NCBI GenBank assembly: GCA_020850225.1
Contig: JADZFD010000032.1
Span: forward strand, 1 to 64,000
Source: Saprospiraceae bacterium
GTDB taxonomy: Bacteria > Bacteroidota > Bacteroidia > Chitinophagales > Saprospiraceae
Direction: 5' to 3'
DNA: 64,000 nt
Below, one piece after another: positions 45,360-52,471 of the stretch. The notes beneath the pieces are model-generated. The model made no database searches. It had not been told where the DNA came from and saw nothing but the letters and a program-made list of their open reading frames with translations. The translations under genes and the position numbers were made by a program. Position 1 is the stretch's first letter. Each line of letters starts with the position of its first letter.

Positions 45360-46049
45360 ATGAAAGACAGAATTCATTATAATCATCTGGCCAATTTATT
45401 CAGATATCCGGATGAATCATACAGGGAAAATGTACAATGTTGTGTAGAATTACTGAAATTATACTATCCTGAGGCTTATACTGAAATTTTTCCTTTTCAT
45501 AAGTATATTAATGAAAATGATATTTATGATATAGAAGAGGTTTTTGTAAAAACTTTCCATATTCAGGCGATTTGTTTTCTTGATTTGGGTTACGTACTTT
45601 TTGCTGAGGATTATAAAAGAGGAGATTTTTTAGTCAAGGTTAAAAATGAACAACGCAAGGTTAACAATGATTGTGGAGAAGAACTGGCAGATAATTTACC
45701 TAACATTTTGACACTTATGGTTTTACTTGAAGATGAAGAATTTTTATCTGAATTTGCAGTCAGAATCGTAAAACCTGCAATTGAAAAAATGCTGGAAGAA
45801 TTTGATGCTTCAAGAATGGAACTCAGAGACAGTGTACTGAAAAGAAAGCATAAAGTTCTTATTCAGCAGGATTTAAAAAATAAAAATATCTTTCAGTACG
45901 CATTACAGGCATTGTACAGTGTAATAAAGAAAGATTTTGTCTGTATCGAATATAACGACCCTGCATTTATTCCTTTGGTAGGTGGAAATTTTTTAAAAAG
46001 TTGTAATAGTGGATGTTCTACAACAGCTCAGTTACTTAAAAATAATTAA
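45360..46049 (+). CDS. narJ: Nitrate reductase assembly chaperone
   Basis: This 229-residue, mostly helical protein is a TorD/NarJ-type chaperone. HYNHLANLFRYPDESYRENV is at the N-terminus, VEEVFVKTFHIQAICFLDLG-like spacing follows around residues 58-78, and LADNLPNILTLMVLLEDEEF lies near 117-136. NarJ guides insertion of the Mo cofactor and FeS into NarG before membrane attachment. It lies exactly where expected, 21 bp after narH, with its stop one base before the narI ATG. It is longer and more acidic than proteobacterial NarJ, with a Cys-rich C-terminus (L-K-S-C-N-S-G-C). Confidence 0.85.
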   Translation: MKDRIHYNHLANLFRYPDESYRENVQCCVELLKLYYPEAYTEIFPFHKYINENDIYDIEEVFVKTFHIQAICFLDLGYVLFAEDYKRGDFLVKVKNEQRKVNNDCGEELADNLPNILTLMVLLEDEEFLSEFAVRIVKPAIEKMLEEFDASRMELRDSVLKRKHKVLIQQDLKNKNIFQYALQALYSVIKKDFVCIEYNDPAFIPLVGGNFLKSCNSGCSTTAQLLKNN

Positions 46050-46050
46050 T

Positions 46051-47463
46051 ATGAATCCGTTACAAAATACAGTTATTGACAAATATCAAAAAGTATTTGG
46101 TACTATTTTCAATCGTACACCAACAACTTTTATATTTCTGATATGCATACTGTTCATTCCCATTTCAGGTAATACAGAATCCGGTGAAAAGATATTCAAG
46201 GATTTATGTGCTATTTGCCATTCTACTTCAGATAATGTTGTGATGGGGCCAGGACTTAAAGGTATCAGTGACAGAAGATCCGAAGAGTGGCTGATCAAAT
46301 GGATTAAAAATTCACAGGAATTGATTGATGCGAAAGATCAGTACGCTCTGGATATGTTTGAAAAGTATAAAAAGATTCCTATGCCACCATTTCCACAATT
46401 ATCAGATGAGGATATAAAAAATGTAATCAAATATATTAATGAAAGCCCGTCAATTGCTACTGTTGCTGCTGCTGCACCTGAAAAACCAGTAGTTTCAATT
46501 AGCGAAGGAGCAAATTCAGGACATAACTCAATTTTAATGTATATTATCATAGGATGTTGTGCAGTATTGGGTGCTTCATGGATGTATTATGGGAAAAGAT
46601 TGAAAAAGCAACTCAATGAAATAGGATATTATTCTGACCCTCATAGTATTCCAAATTATACACTTTATTTCTTAATTTACTTATTAGTTGCAGCTGGTAT
46701 TGTATATTTTTTAACTGGTATACTGGCCAAGAAATCAGGAATGATAGATACATTGATGTTTATAGTTTTGCCTTACCTGTCATTGGTTGTTTTATTGATT
46801 GGTAGCATTTACCGGTATAGAAACAGAGGATTTCAGGTTTCATCATTGTCGTCACAGTTTTTAGAAGGCAGGAAATTGTTTTGGGGTAGCTTACCGTTTC
46901 ACTGGGGACTTCTTTTTCTTTTTTTTGGTCATTTGATATCCTTTATATTTCCTGAGACAGTATTGGCTTGGAACGGTAACCCAGTGAGATTATTGATCCT
47001 TGAATTTTCTTCTTTTGCATTTGGGTTGTTGGTATTGGTTGGATTATTATTATTGGTTAAGAGAAGATTAAGTGAAAAAAAATTACTCGTTGTAGCGAAT
47101 AAAATGGATCTGGTTGTTTATACCGTTTTAATTGTACAGGTTCTTTCCGGATTAGGTGTTGCTTTCTTTGTCAGATGGGGTTCTTCATGGTTTTCAAGTG
47201 TTTTGACACCTTATTTGAGATCAATATTTTCTTTTAAACCTGAAATCAATGCAATGGTTGAAATGCCATGGCTGGTTCAAATTCATGTAATTTCAGCATT
47301 TGCAATAATTGGTATTATTCCTTTTACGCGCTTCGTACATTTTTTGGTTGCTCCGCTTGATTATGCGTGGAGGAAATACCAACTCGTTATCTGGAATTGG
47401 AATCCAAAAGTGATCAGAATGTCGCGTAAATATAATTTTGGTAAAAAACCTAGGAATCATTGA
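46051..47463 (+). CDS. narI: Cytochrome c - NarI fusion, nitrate reductase gamma subunit
   Basis: I start at the ATG at 46051, one base after narJ, giving 470 residues. Layout: signal/anchor (24-40), cytochrome c domain with C-A-I-C-H (53-57) and Met ligand in P-M-P-P-F-P-Q-L-S, two extra membrane helices (~165-187 and ~205-228), then a full five-helix NarI. The four heme b histidines are present with E. coli spacing: H-x9-H (FHWGLLFLFFGH) and, 18 apart, QIHVISAF ... RFVHF. The topology puts the heme c outside and keeps NarI correctly oriented. It would accept electrons from cytochrome c as well as, or instead of, quinol; that is inference. Confidence 0.88.
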   Translation: MNPLQNTVIDKYQKVFGTIFNRTPTTFIFLICILFIPISGNTESGEKIFKDLCAICHSTSDNVVMGPGLKGISDRRSEEWLIKWIKNSQELIDAKDQYALDMFEKYKKIPMPPFPQLSDEDIKNVIKYINESPSIATVAAAAPEKPVVSISEGANSGHNSILMYIIIGCCAVLGASWMYYGKRLKKQLNEIGYYSDPHSIPNYTLYFLIYLLVAAGIVYFLTGILAKKSGMIDTLMFIVLPYLSLVVLLIGSIYRYRNRGFQVSSLSSQFLEGRKLFWGSLPFHWGLLFLFFGHLISFIFPETVLAWNGNPVRLLILEFSSFAFGLLVLVGLLLLVKRRLSEKKLLVVANKMDLVVYTVLIVQVLSGLGVAFFVRWGSSWFSSVLTPYLRSIFSFKPEINAMVEMPWLVQIHVISAFAIIGIIPFTRFVHFLVAPLDYAWRKYQLVIWNWNPKVIRMSRKYNFGKKPRNH

Positions 47464-47766
47464 TATAGTCGGAAAAAAAATGTATTGTATGGATATCATC
47501 GTATTTCAAGTGTTTTTTATAAGTATTATTGTGCGCATGGTTCCGTATTGCCACCAGCTGTTTCATATATTTTTATACAGCCTTTAATATATTATCTGTA
47601 AAGTTTTTCTTATCAGGTATTTATAAATTGTTCTTTTTTAATATTTTATGCTTTTAATAATAAAATAATGAGAAAGATTCGATATTTTTTTTGTAAAAAT
47701 TACCTCCATTATAATATTAAGCGTTATCTTTGTGCTCCAATTTAGAAATGATAAATTTTTACTAAA
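47464..47766. other. Intergenic region between narI and rplS
   Basis: The 303 bp carry the rplS -7 element TATCTTTG at 47725-47732. I see no clear terminator for the nar operon and no gene. Confidence 0.5.
47725..47732 (+). promoter_or_regulatory. -7 promoter element of rplS
   Basis: TATCTTTG matches TAnnTTTG exactly, 34 bp before the ATG. The TTTG at 47690-47693 is too far away (31 bp) to be its partner. Confidence 0.6.
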
Positions 47767-48126
47767 ATGAATTTGATAGATTACGTTCACGAACAAGTAA
47801 CACTTAAGAGAGATCTTCCTTCTTTCAGACCAGGAGATAATATCGCTGTTAATTATAAAATTATTGAAGGAACAAAGGAAAGAATTCAGGTCTTTCGCGG
47901 AGATGTTATTCAGATAAACGGTGATGGTGCTACCAAAACATTTACTGTCAGAAAAATATCAAATGGCGTAGGTGTAGAAAGAATATTCCCTTTCGTTTCA
48001 CCGGCAATAGCAGGTATAGAAGTATTGAAAAGAGGAAAAGTCAGAAGAGCTAAGATATACTATCTTAGAGGCTTGACAGGTAAAAAAGCAAAGATTAAGG
48101 AAAGGAGATACGTAGCAGTTAAATAA
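47767..48126 (+). CDS. rplS: 50S ribosomal protein L19
   Basis: The 119-residue protein has the L19 pattern from end to end: [56 protein letters not shown] and the C-terminal [20 protein letters not shown]. It sits at the interface of the large and small ribosomal subunits. In many bacteria it follows trmD, but here it is alone, with its own promoter and a strong terminator. Length is normal. Confidence 0.95.
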   Translation: MNLIDYVHEQVTLKRDLPSFRPGDNIAVNYKIIEGTKERIQVFRGDVIQINGDGATKTFTVRKISNGVGVERIFPFVSPAIAGIEVLKRGKVRRAKIYYLRGLTGKKAKIKERRYVAVK

Positions 48127-48150
48127 TTATAGCTTCTATTACGTTTTATT

Positions 48151-48184
48151 AAGGGAGACGATTCAGGTATCGGTCTCCCTTTTT
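48151..48184 (+). terminator. Terminator of rplS
   Basis: AAGGGAGAC (48151-48159) pairs with GTCTCCCTT (48173-48181), with three more pairs inside the loop, followed by TTT. Confidence 0.9.
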
Positions 48185-48298
48185 GCATTATGATTAATTT
48201 CTTATAAGCGCACCTGAATCACATTTTCAAATTTTGAGCCTTGATTTTAGTTATGCACACTTTTTTAGCAGATTATAAAATTAGATTGTAAGTTTGCT

Positions 48299-48306
48299 TA
48301 TATTTG
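48299..48306 (+). promoter_or_regulatory. -7 promoter element of fabI
   Basis: TATATTTG matches the TAnnTTTG consensus, 37 bp before the fabI ATG. No TTTG is found at the matching -33 position. Confidence 0.55.
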
Positions 48307-48343
48307 CACTGATTATTTTATATAACTCTAAAATTTAAATAAA

Positions 48344-49147
48344 ATGGGACACGGATTATTGGCAGGAAAAAGAGGTATTATTTTTGGTGCATTGGATAGC
48401 AGATCTATCGCATGGAAGGTAGCAGAACGCAGCGTTGAAGAAGGTGCTTCTATAGTATTGACCAATGCCCCGGTTGCAATGCGATTAGGTGAAATCAATG
48501 AATTGTCAACCAAATTGAATGCACCCGTTATTCCTGCCGATGCTACCAGCCTTGAAGATCTTGAACAATTGTTTAGACAATCTATGGAAGCTTTGGGTGG
48601 TAAGATTGACTTTGTACTTCATGCAATCGGCATGTCCGTTAATATACGAAAGAAAAAGGAATATACTGACTTGAATTATGAGTGGATGAAAACGACTTTG
48701 GATGTTTCAGCACTGTCGTTTCATAAAACCATGCAGGTGGCATATAATATGGATGCTATGCAGGAGCACGGTTCTATAGTTGCCCTGACATATATAGCTG
48801 CTCAGAGAACCTTCCCGGATTACAGTGAAATGGCAGAATCCAAGGCACTACTTGAAAGTATAGCCCGCAGTTTTGGGTATCATTATGCCAAAAAAGCTAA
48901 GGTAAGGGTGAATACAGTTTCTCAGTCACCGACCGTTACCACAGCCGGTTCAGGAGTAAAAGGATTTACTGATTTTTTCGGTTATGCTGATAAAATGTCA
49001 CCTTTGGGCAATGCTAGTGCGGATGCCTGTGCTGACTATTGTGTTACACTTTTTTCCGATTTGACCAGAATGGTGACCATGCAGAATCTCTATCATGACG
49101 GCGGATTTTCTTCTATGGGAATGGCACCTGAGATTCTTGAGGAATAA
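48344..49147 (+). CDS. fabI: Enoyl-[acyl-carrier-protein] reductase (NADH)
   Basis: The 267-residue enzyme catalyses the last reduction of each fatty-acid elongation cycle. It has the FabI form of the nucleotide site (GKRGIIFGALDSRSIAWKVA), FVLHAIGMS, and the catalytic pair Y-x6-K in Y-S-E-M-A-E-S-K, preceded by the LTYIAAQRTFPD strand. The C-terminus ends with the typical YHDGGFSSMGM. It is a cytoplasmic tetramer by family and the usual triclosan target. It is transcribed alone. Confidence 0.93.
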   Translation: MGHGLLAGKRGIIFGALDSRSIAWKVAERSVEEGASIVLTNAPVAMRLGEINELSTKLNAPVIPADATSLEDLEQLFRQSMEALGGKIDFVLHAIGMSVNIRKKKEYTDLNYEWMKTTLDVSALSFHKTMQVAYNMDAMQEHGSIVALTYIAAQRTFPDYSEMAESKALLESIARSFGYHYAKKAKVRVNTVSQSPTVTTAGSGVKGFTDFFGYADKMSPLGNASADACADYCVTLFSDLTRMVTMQNLYHDGGFSSMGMAPEILEE

Positions 49148-49210
49148 TTCTTAATAGCTGCACTCACAGTTATAGCTTTACTGAATTGTTTTTTTTTGAA
49201 AGTCTGTATG

Positions 49211-49615
49211 TCAACTGACATAACGGGCACTACCTGTGGTTATACCTATACCGCCCATCACGATAATTGTTGTGATATCCGTAACCTTGAACCAAAGTGG
49301 AAAATGATTTTCAAACAGGTACATGATAATGATGTATATAAGTATGCATACAGCTACCAGGCCTGTCTTTACACGATGACTACCGGCAACCAGACTGCTT
49401 ATAAGACCGGCTGAAAATGCCGCAACACCGTGACTGATAGCTATAATTATAAATATGCGATTGGGTAGATTGGACATCCAGGCAGCTACTTCCTTCTTAT
49501 TATTGAAATTCATGCTGGCCGGCCATGGAAACAATCCTTCCCGTATCATTTGAGCCATTACTACTATCAAACCTGCTGCTGCTAAAGCTGTAAAAATTCC
49601 GAATATTTGCTTCAC
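49211..49615 (-). CDS. Small four-TM membrane protein of unknown function
   Basis: The 134-residue protein begins with GTG (no ATG nearby). It has four hydrophobic helices at about residues 4-22, 52-77, 85-101 and 110-128. The loop after the first helix carries the conserved-looking G-L-F-P-W-P and helix two carries I-S-H-G-V-A-A-F-S-A-G. I know proteins of this look in Bacteroidota but no functional family. It converges with fabI and is transcribed alone. Confidence 0.65.
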   Translation of the reverse strand: MKQIFGIFTALAAAGLIVVMAQMIREGLFPWPASMNFNNKKEVAAWMSNLPNRIFIIIAISHGVAAFSAGLISSLVAGSHRVKTGLVAVCILIYIIIMYLFENHFPLWFKVTDITTIIVMGGIGITTGSARYVS

Positions 49616-49797
49616 TCTAAATACTGTTTGGGGATATCAGAACGACAAAAATACGTATTAATATCTTAAATCAGTAACAATTAATTAAACTTTAAGTTAA
49701 TAAATCGGTGATGGACAATCATATTAATGTGTACCCGATGTAACCTTAAGCTATGGTTATTGCTATATATAGCAGAATGTTGACATATATTTTGAAT

Positions 49798-50514
49798 TTA
49801 TTTTCCAAATACACTCTTAAGAAGTTCAGTAGTACGTTGGCTGGCATCGTTTCGTATACCTTTTTCCTTTACAGCTATGAGTCCGAATAACCCATCCAAA
49901 GCCTTATTATTGACGTGGTCATCCAGTTCTGGATTTAATTTTTTGACTAATGGAATCTTATTGTAGGCATGGACTACTGACTTCCAGTAGGTACGGGCAT
50001 TTACCTCATCCAGACTGCTTTGGATTACTGGTAAAAACGTATCATACAGTGGCTTACGTGAAGTTGTTTGTAGATAGATTGTCGCTGCGTCATCAGGGCC
50101 ACTGAGTATTTGTTTGGCATCCTTGAATGACATTTTTTGAATAGCATCAACGAATATGGGAGTGGCTTTTTTAGCTGCTATTTCGGCTGCCTGATTCATT
50201 TGATGTATCAACTTGGTTTCAACATCCTCAAATCCGGGAACACGTTTTACCTTGTCTATTATTAGTTGGGCATCTTTTGGTATGAGTATCTTATAAGAAC
50301 TCTCCAGGTAACCGTTTTTAGCAGAAAGTTGGTCAACTGCGGTTGAAATGCCATGATTAAGGGCTTCCTTTAATCCTGCACTTACCTTACTCTCTTCACC
50401 TGACAGGACAGCAGCAGAGTTTTTAGCCTTATTGAGCAAGTCTTTAATTTGTGCCTTGCTACTATCCGCAACAAACATAATTAATACGCATACAATCCAT
50501 ATTCTATTTGTCAT
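49798..50514 (-). CDS. DUF4197 periplasmic protein
   Basis: The 238-residue protein has a signal peptide (IWIVCVLIMFVADSSKAQ, cut near residue 22). The DUF4197 domain follows: GLKEALNHGISTAVDQLSAK, the YKILIPKDAQLI strand, FKDAKQILSGPDDAATIYLQ and the C-terminal G-L-F-G-L-I-A-V-K-E-K-G-I-R-N. The domain is all-helical, periplasmic, and of unknown function. It is monocistronic and divergent from the MCE gene. Length and motifs are complete. Confidence 0.87.
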   Translation of the reverse strand: MTNRIWIVCVLIMFVADSSKAQIKDLLNKAKNSAAVLSGEESKVSAGLKEALNHGISTAVDQLSAKNGYLESSYKILIPKDAQLIIDKVKRVPGFEDVETKLIHQMNQAAEIAAKKATPIFVDAIQKMSFKDAKQILSGPDDAATIYLQTTSRKPLYDTFLPVIQSSLDEVNARTYWKSVVHAYNKIPLVKKLNPELDDHVNNKALDGLFGLIAVKEKGIRNDASQRTTELLKSVFGK

Positions 50515-50817
50515 ATATCATTAATTTATATAGCATTATCAACTACATAATGGTTAATAATGTTTCATTCCAATAGTTAATCATTTTATAAATTTCAATC
50601 TGAGACTTTATATGATTTCACTTATCACCTGAAATTATATTCAAATACTGATGAATTATGAAAGGTACAGAACAACATGCATATGTTTTTTTACTATATT
50701 TGCACAAATTTTTGAATAACGCTTAATGACAGCGATAATTTATTGAACGTAATCTGCGTTTAATATGCGGTATGAGCTGAAATTCGTTTTATTTATTTCA
50801 TTAATATTTTTTATATT
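50515..50817. other. Divergent intergenic region with MCE promoter element
   Basis: These 303 bp contain TATATTTG at 50695-50702 on the plus strand, a -7 element that would give the MCE transcript a leader of about 110 bases. Nothing else is seen. Confidence 0.5.
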
Positions 50818-51870
50818 ATGTCCAGAGAAGTAAAATTGGGTATCCTCACTTTAGTGGTTTTAATTGCAATGATTTGGGGATATACATTTTTAAAGGGCAG
50901 AAATTTACTTTCACCGGCTACAGAATTGATAACAACCTATAGTGATGTTACCGATCTGAATGTTTCATCTCCAGTGATGGTCAATGGCTTTAAAGTAGGT
51001 ACAGTTACAAAAATCAAACTGAATCCGACAGATGTTAAGAAAATGGATGTTTATTATCTGATTGATAATGAATATGCTATACCGAAAAGTACAATAGCCA
51101 ATTTAAAAAGTCTGGGTTTTGTTAGTGGCAAGGGTATCTTCCTCGAATTCGAAAAACCATGTTCGGGTAGTGACTGTGCCAAAACAGGTGATAAGCTGGA
51201 AGGTAAGACAATTGGCCTTTTGGGAGCGATGTTTGGCGAAGATGAAATCTCCAACTACAGTACCGAGTTGACAACATCCGTAAGGTCTATTATAGCCAAT
51301 ATAGGTAAACAAGGAGAGCCCGGATCCATAAATGAAACGGTCAGACAACTGGAAATTATATCTAAAAATATGGCTGCCATTTCTGTTTCCACGAACCAAC
51401 TGATGCAGCATTCTTCACAGAATCTTGAAAAAACGATAGACAATATCACACAGATAACGGGGGCACTCGCTAACAGCAATCAAAAACTGGAAGGAATAAT
51501 AGCCAATGTTAATAAGGTAACCGGTGATCTGGCAAAGGCTGACCTGAATGCTACTGTGTCCAAAGCCAATGAAACATTGAGTAGCTCCAGAAATGCTATT
51601 GAAGAATTAAAATCAACGCTCAGCTCCACATCATCTACACTTAAAAACCTTAGCAGTGTGCTGACTAAAATGGACTCAGGTGATGGATCTATGGGTAAGC
51701 TGATGAACGATAAAAAGTTGTACAATAATCTTGAAGCTGCTACACGCAATCTGAATTTATTATTGCAGGATTTGCGATTGAATCCGAAGCGCTACGCACA
51801 TTTCTCAGTTTTCGGCAAAAAACAGGAAGCATATGTACTGCCTGAAGAAGACCCTGCTGTAGATAAATAA
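50818..51870 (+). CDS. MCE/MlaD family lipid-transport protein
   Basis: The 350-residue protein has an N-terminal anchor (REVKLGILTLVVLIAMIWGY). A single MCE domain (residues ~38-120) follows with YSDVTDLNVSSPVMVNGFKV and V-G-T-V-T-K-I-K-L. A helical, serine- and asparagine-rich C-terminal region contains coiled-coil heptads (ITQITGALANSNQKLEGIIA). MlaD-type proteins form hexameric rings in the periplasm that carry phospholipids between membranes with an MlaEF-type ABC transporter. Partners are often upstream in other bacteria but are absent here. Confidence 0.87.
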   Translation: MSREVKLGILTLVVLIAMIWGYTFLKGRNLLSPATELITTYSDVTDLNVSSPVMVNGFKVGTVTKIKLNPTDVKKMDVYYLIDNEYAIPKSTIANLKSLGFVSGKGIFLEFEKPCSGSDCAKTGDKLEGKTIGLLGAMFGEDEISNYSTELTTSVRSIIANIGKQGEPGSINETVRQLEIISKNMAAISVSTNQLMQHSSQNLEKTIDNITQITGALANSNQKLEGIIANVNKVTGDLAKADLNATVSKANETLSSSRNAIEELKSTLSSTSSTLKNLSSVLTKMDSGDGSMGKLMNDKKLYNNLEAATRNLNLLLQDLRLNPKRYAHFSVFGKKQEAYVLPEEDPAVDK

Positions 51871-52004
51871 CTTGTTCAATCGATATTACAGGCTATCATT
51901 CTTCAGGGTGCTTATTAATATTGTCATCCATAGTTTCGGCTTTAATTGTAATCTGTTCAAAATGCGCACCAACATCAACTCGGGGTTAACATCACATTGA
52001 GAAT

Positions 52005-52184
52005 AAGGTAATAAGGTTATTGCACGTGTTATGGATGTTTGGAGCTACTAAGGTAATAAGGTTTCTGGGCGTGTTATGGATGTTTGGAGCTACTAAGGTA
52101 ATAAGGTTATTGCACGTGTTATGGATGCTTGGAGCTACTAAGGTAATAAGGTTGTTTATGTGTGTTATGGATGAATAAACTACT
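52005..52184 (+). repeat. Four 45-bp tandem repeats
   Basis: The unit starts AAGGTAATAAGGTTATTGCA, contains the palindrome CACGTG and ends TTTGGAGCTACT. Copies begin at 52005, 52050, 52095 and 52140 with an exact 45-bp period. The second differs at the CACGTG and the fourth has decayed in its second half. In one frame the unit is free of stops and reads KVIRLLHVLWMFGAT, but there is no start signal or codon pattern to support translation. Confidence 0.9.
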
Positions 52185-52224
52185 ACTTCTTCATAATATA
52201 GTACGAACCTTATTACCTTAGTAG
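52135..52224. repeat. 19-bp perfect inverted repeat closing the tandem array
   Basis: CTACTAAGGTAATAAGGTT at 52135-52153 is exactly complementary to AACCTTATTACCTTAGTAG at 52206-52224, leaving a 52-base loop. The RNA or single-stranded DNA could form a long hairpin. A partial further copy (AACCTTATTAT ... TTACCTT) follows at 52258-52278. Confidence 0.85.
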
Positions 52225-52426
52225 TAGCCGTATCAATAACTATATTTTATAAATCAAACCTTATTATATTATTACCTTCTATATTGATATTCAGTTTATT
52301 ATAATGTTACAATGACAATTCTGATGTTTGAGGTATCTAATGGATTTGGCATCGTTCAGGATATTATGTTTTATTTATCATACTATTACGGCTATGTAAT
52401 TTCAGTATAAAAACAGTAAAATTGAT

Positions 52427-52434
52427 TACATTTG
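52427..52434 (+). promoter_or_regulatory. -7 promoter element of mutS
   Basis: TACATTTG matches TAnnTTTG, 37 bp before the TTG start, which supports that start. No good -33 TTTG is present at the standard distance. Confidence 0.55.
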
Positions 52435-52471
52435 TGTTTCTTTAATAACCTGAATCAATCAAGTAATTATA

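Larger units (their letters stand above)
51871..52471. other. Long intergenic region with tandem and inverted repeats
   Basis: The 601 bp hold the 45-bp tandem array (52005-52184), its inverted copy (52206-52224) and the mutS -7 element TACATTTG (52427-52434). No gene is supported, although the array is open in one frame. Confidence 0.55.

Noticed and set aside
52005..52196. Possible repeat protein encoded by the 45-bp array
   Set aside because: The frame is open, but it lacks a start codon with a plausible signal before the repeats and ends abruptly in the decayed fourth unit. The sequence also forms an inverted repeat, which points to a nucleic-acid role.
52005..52224. CRISPR array
   Set aside because: The repeats are directly adjacent with a 45-bp period and no unique spacers, and no cas genes are present.
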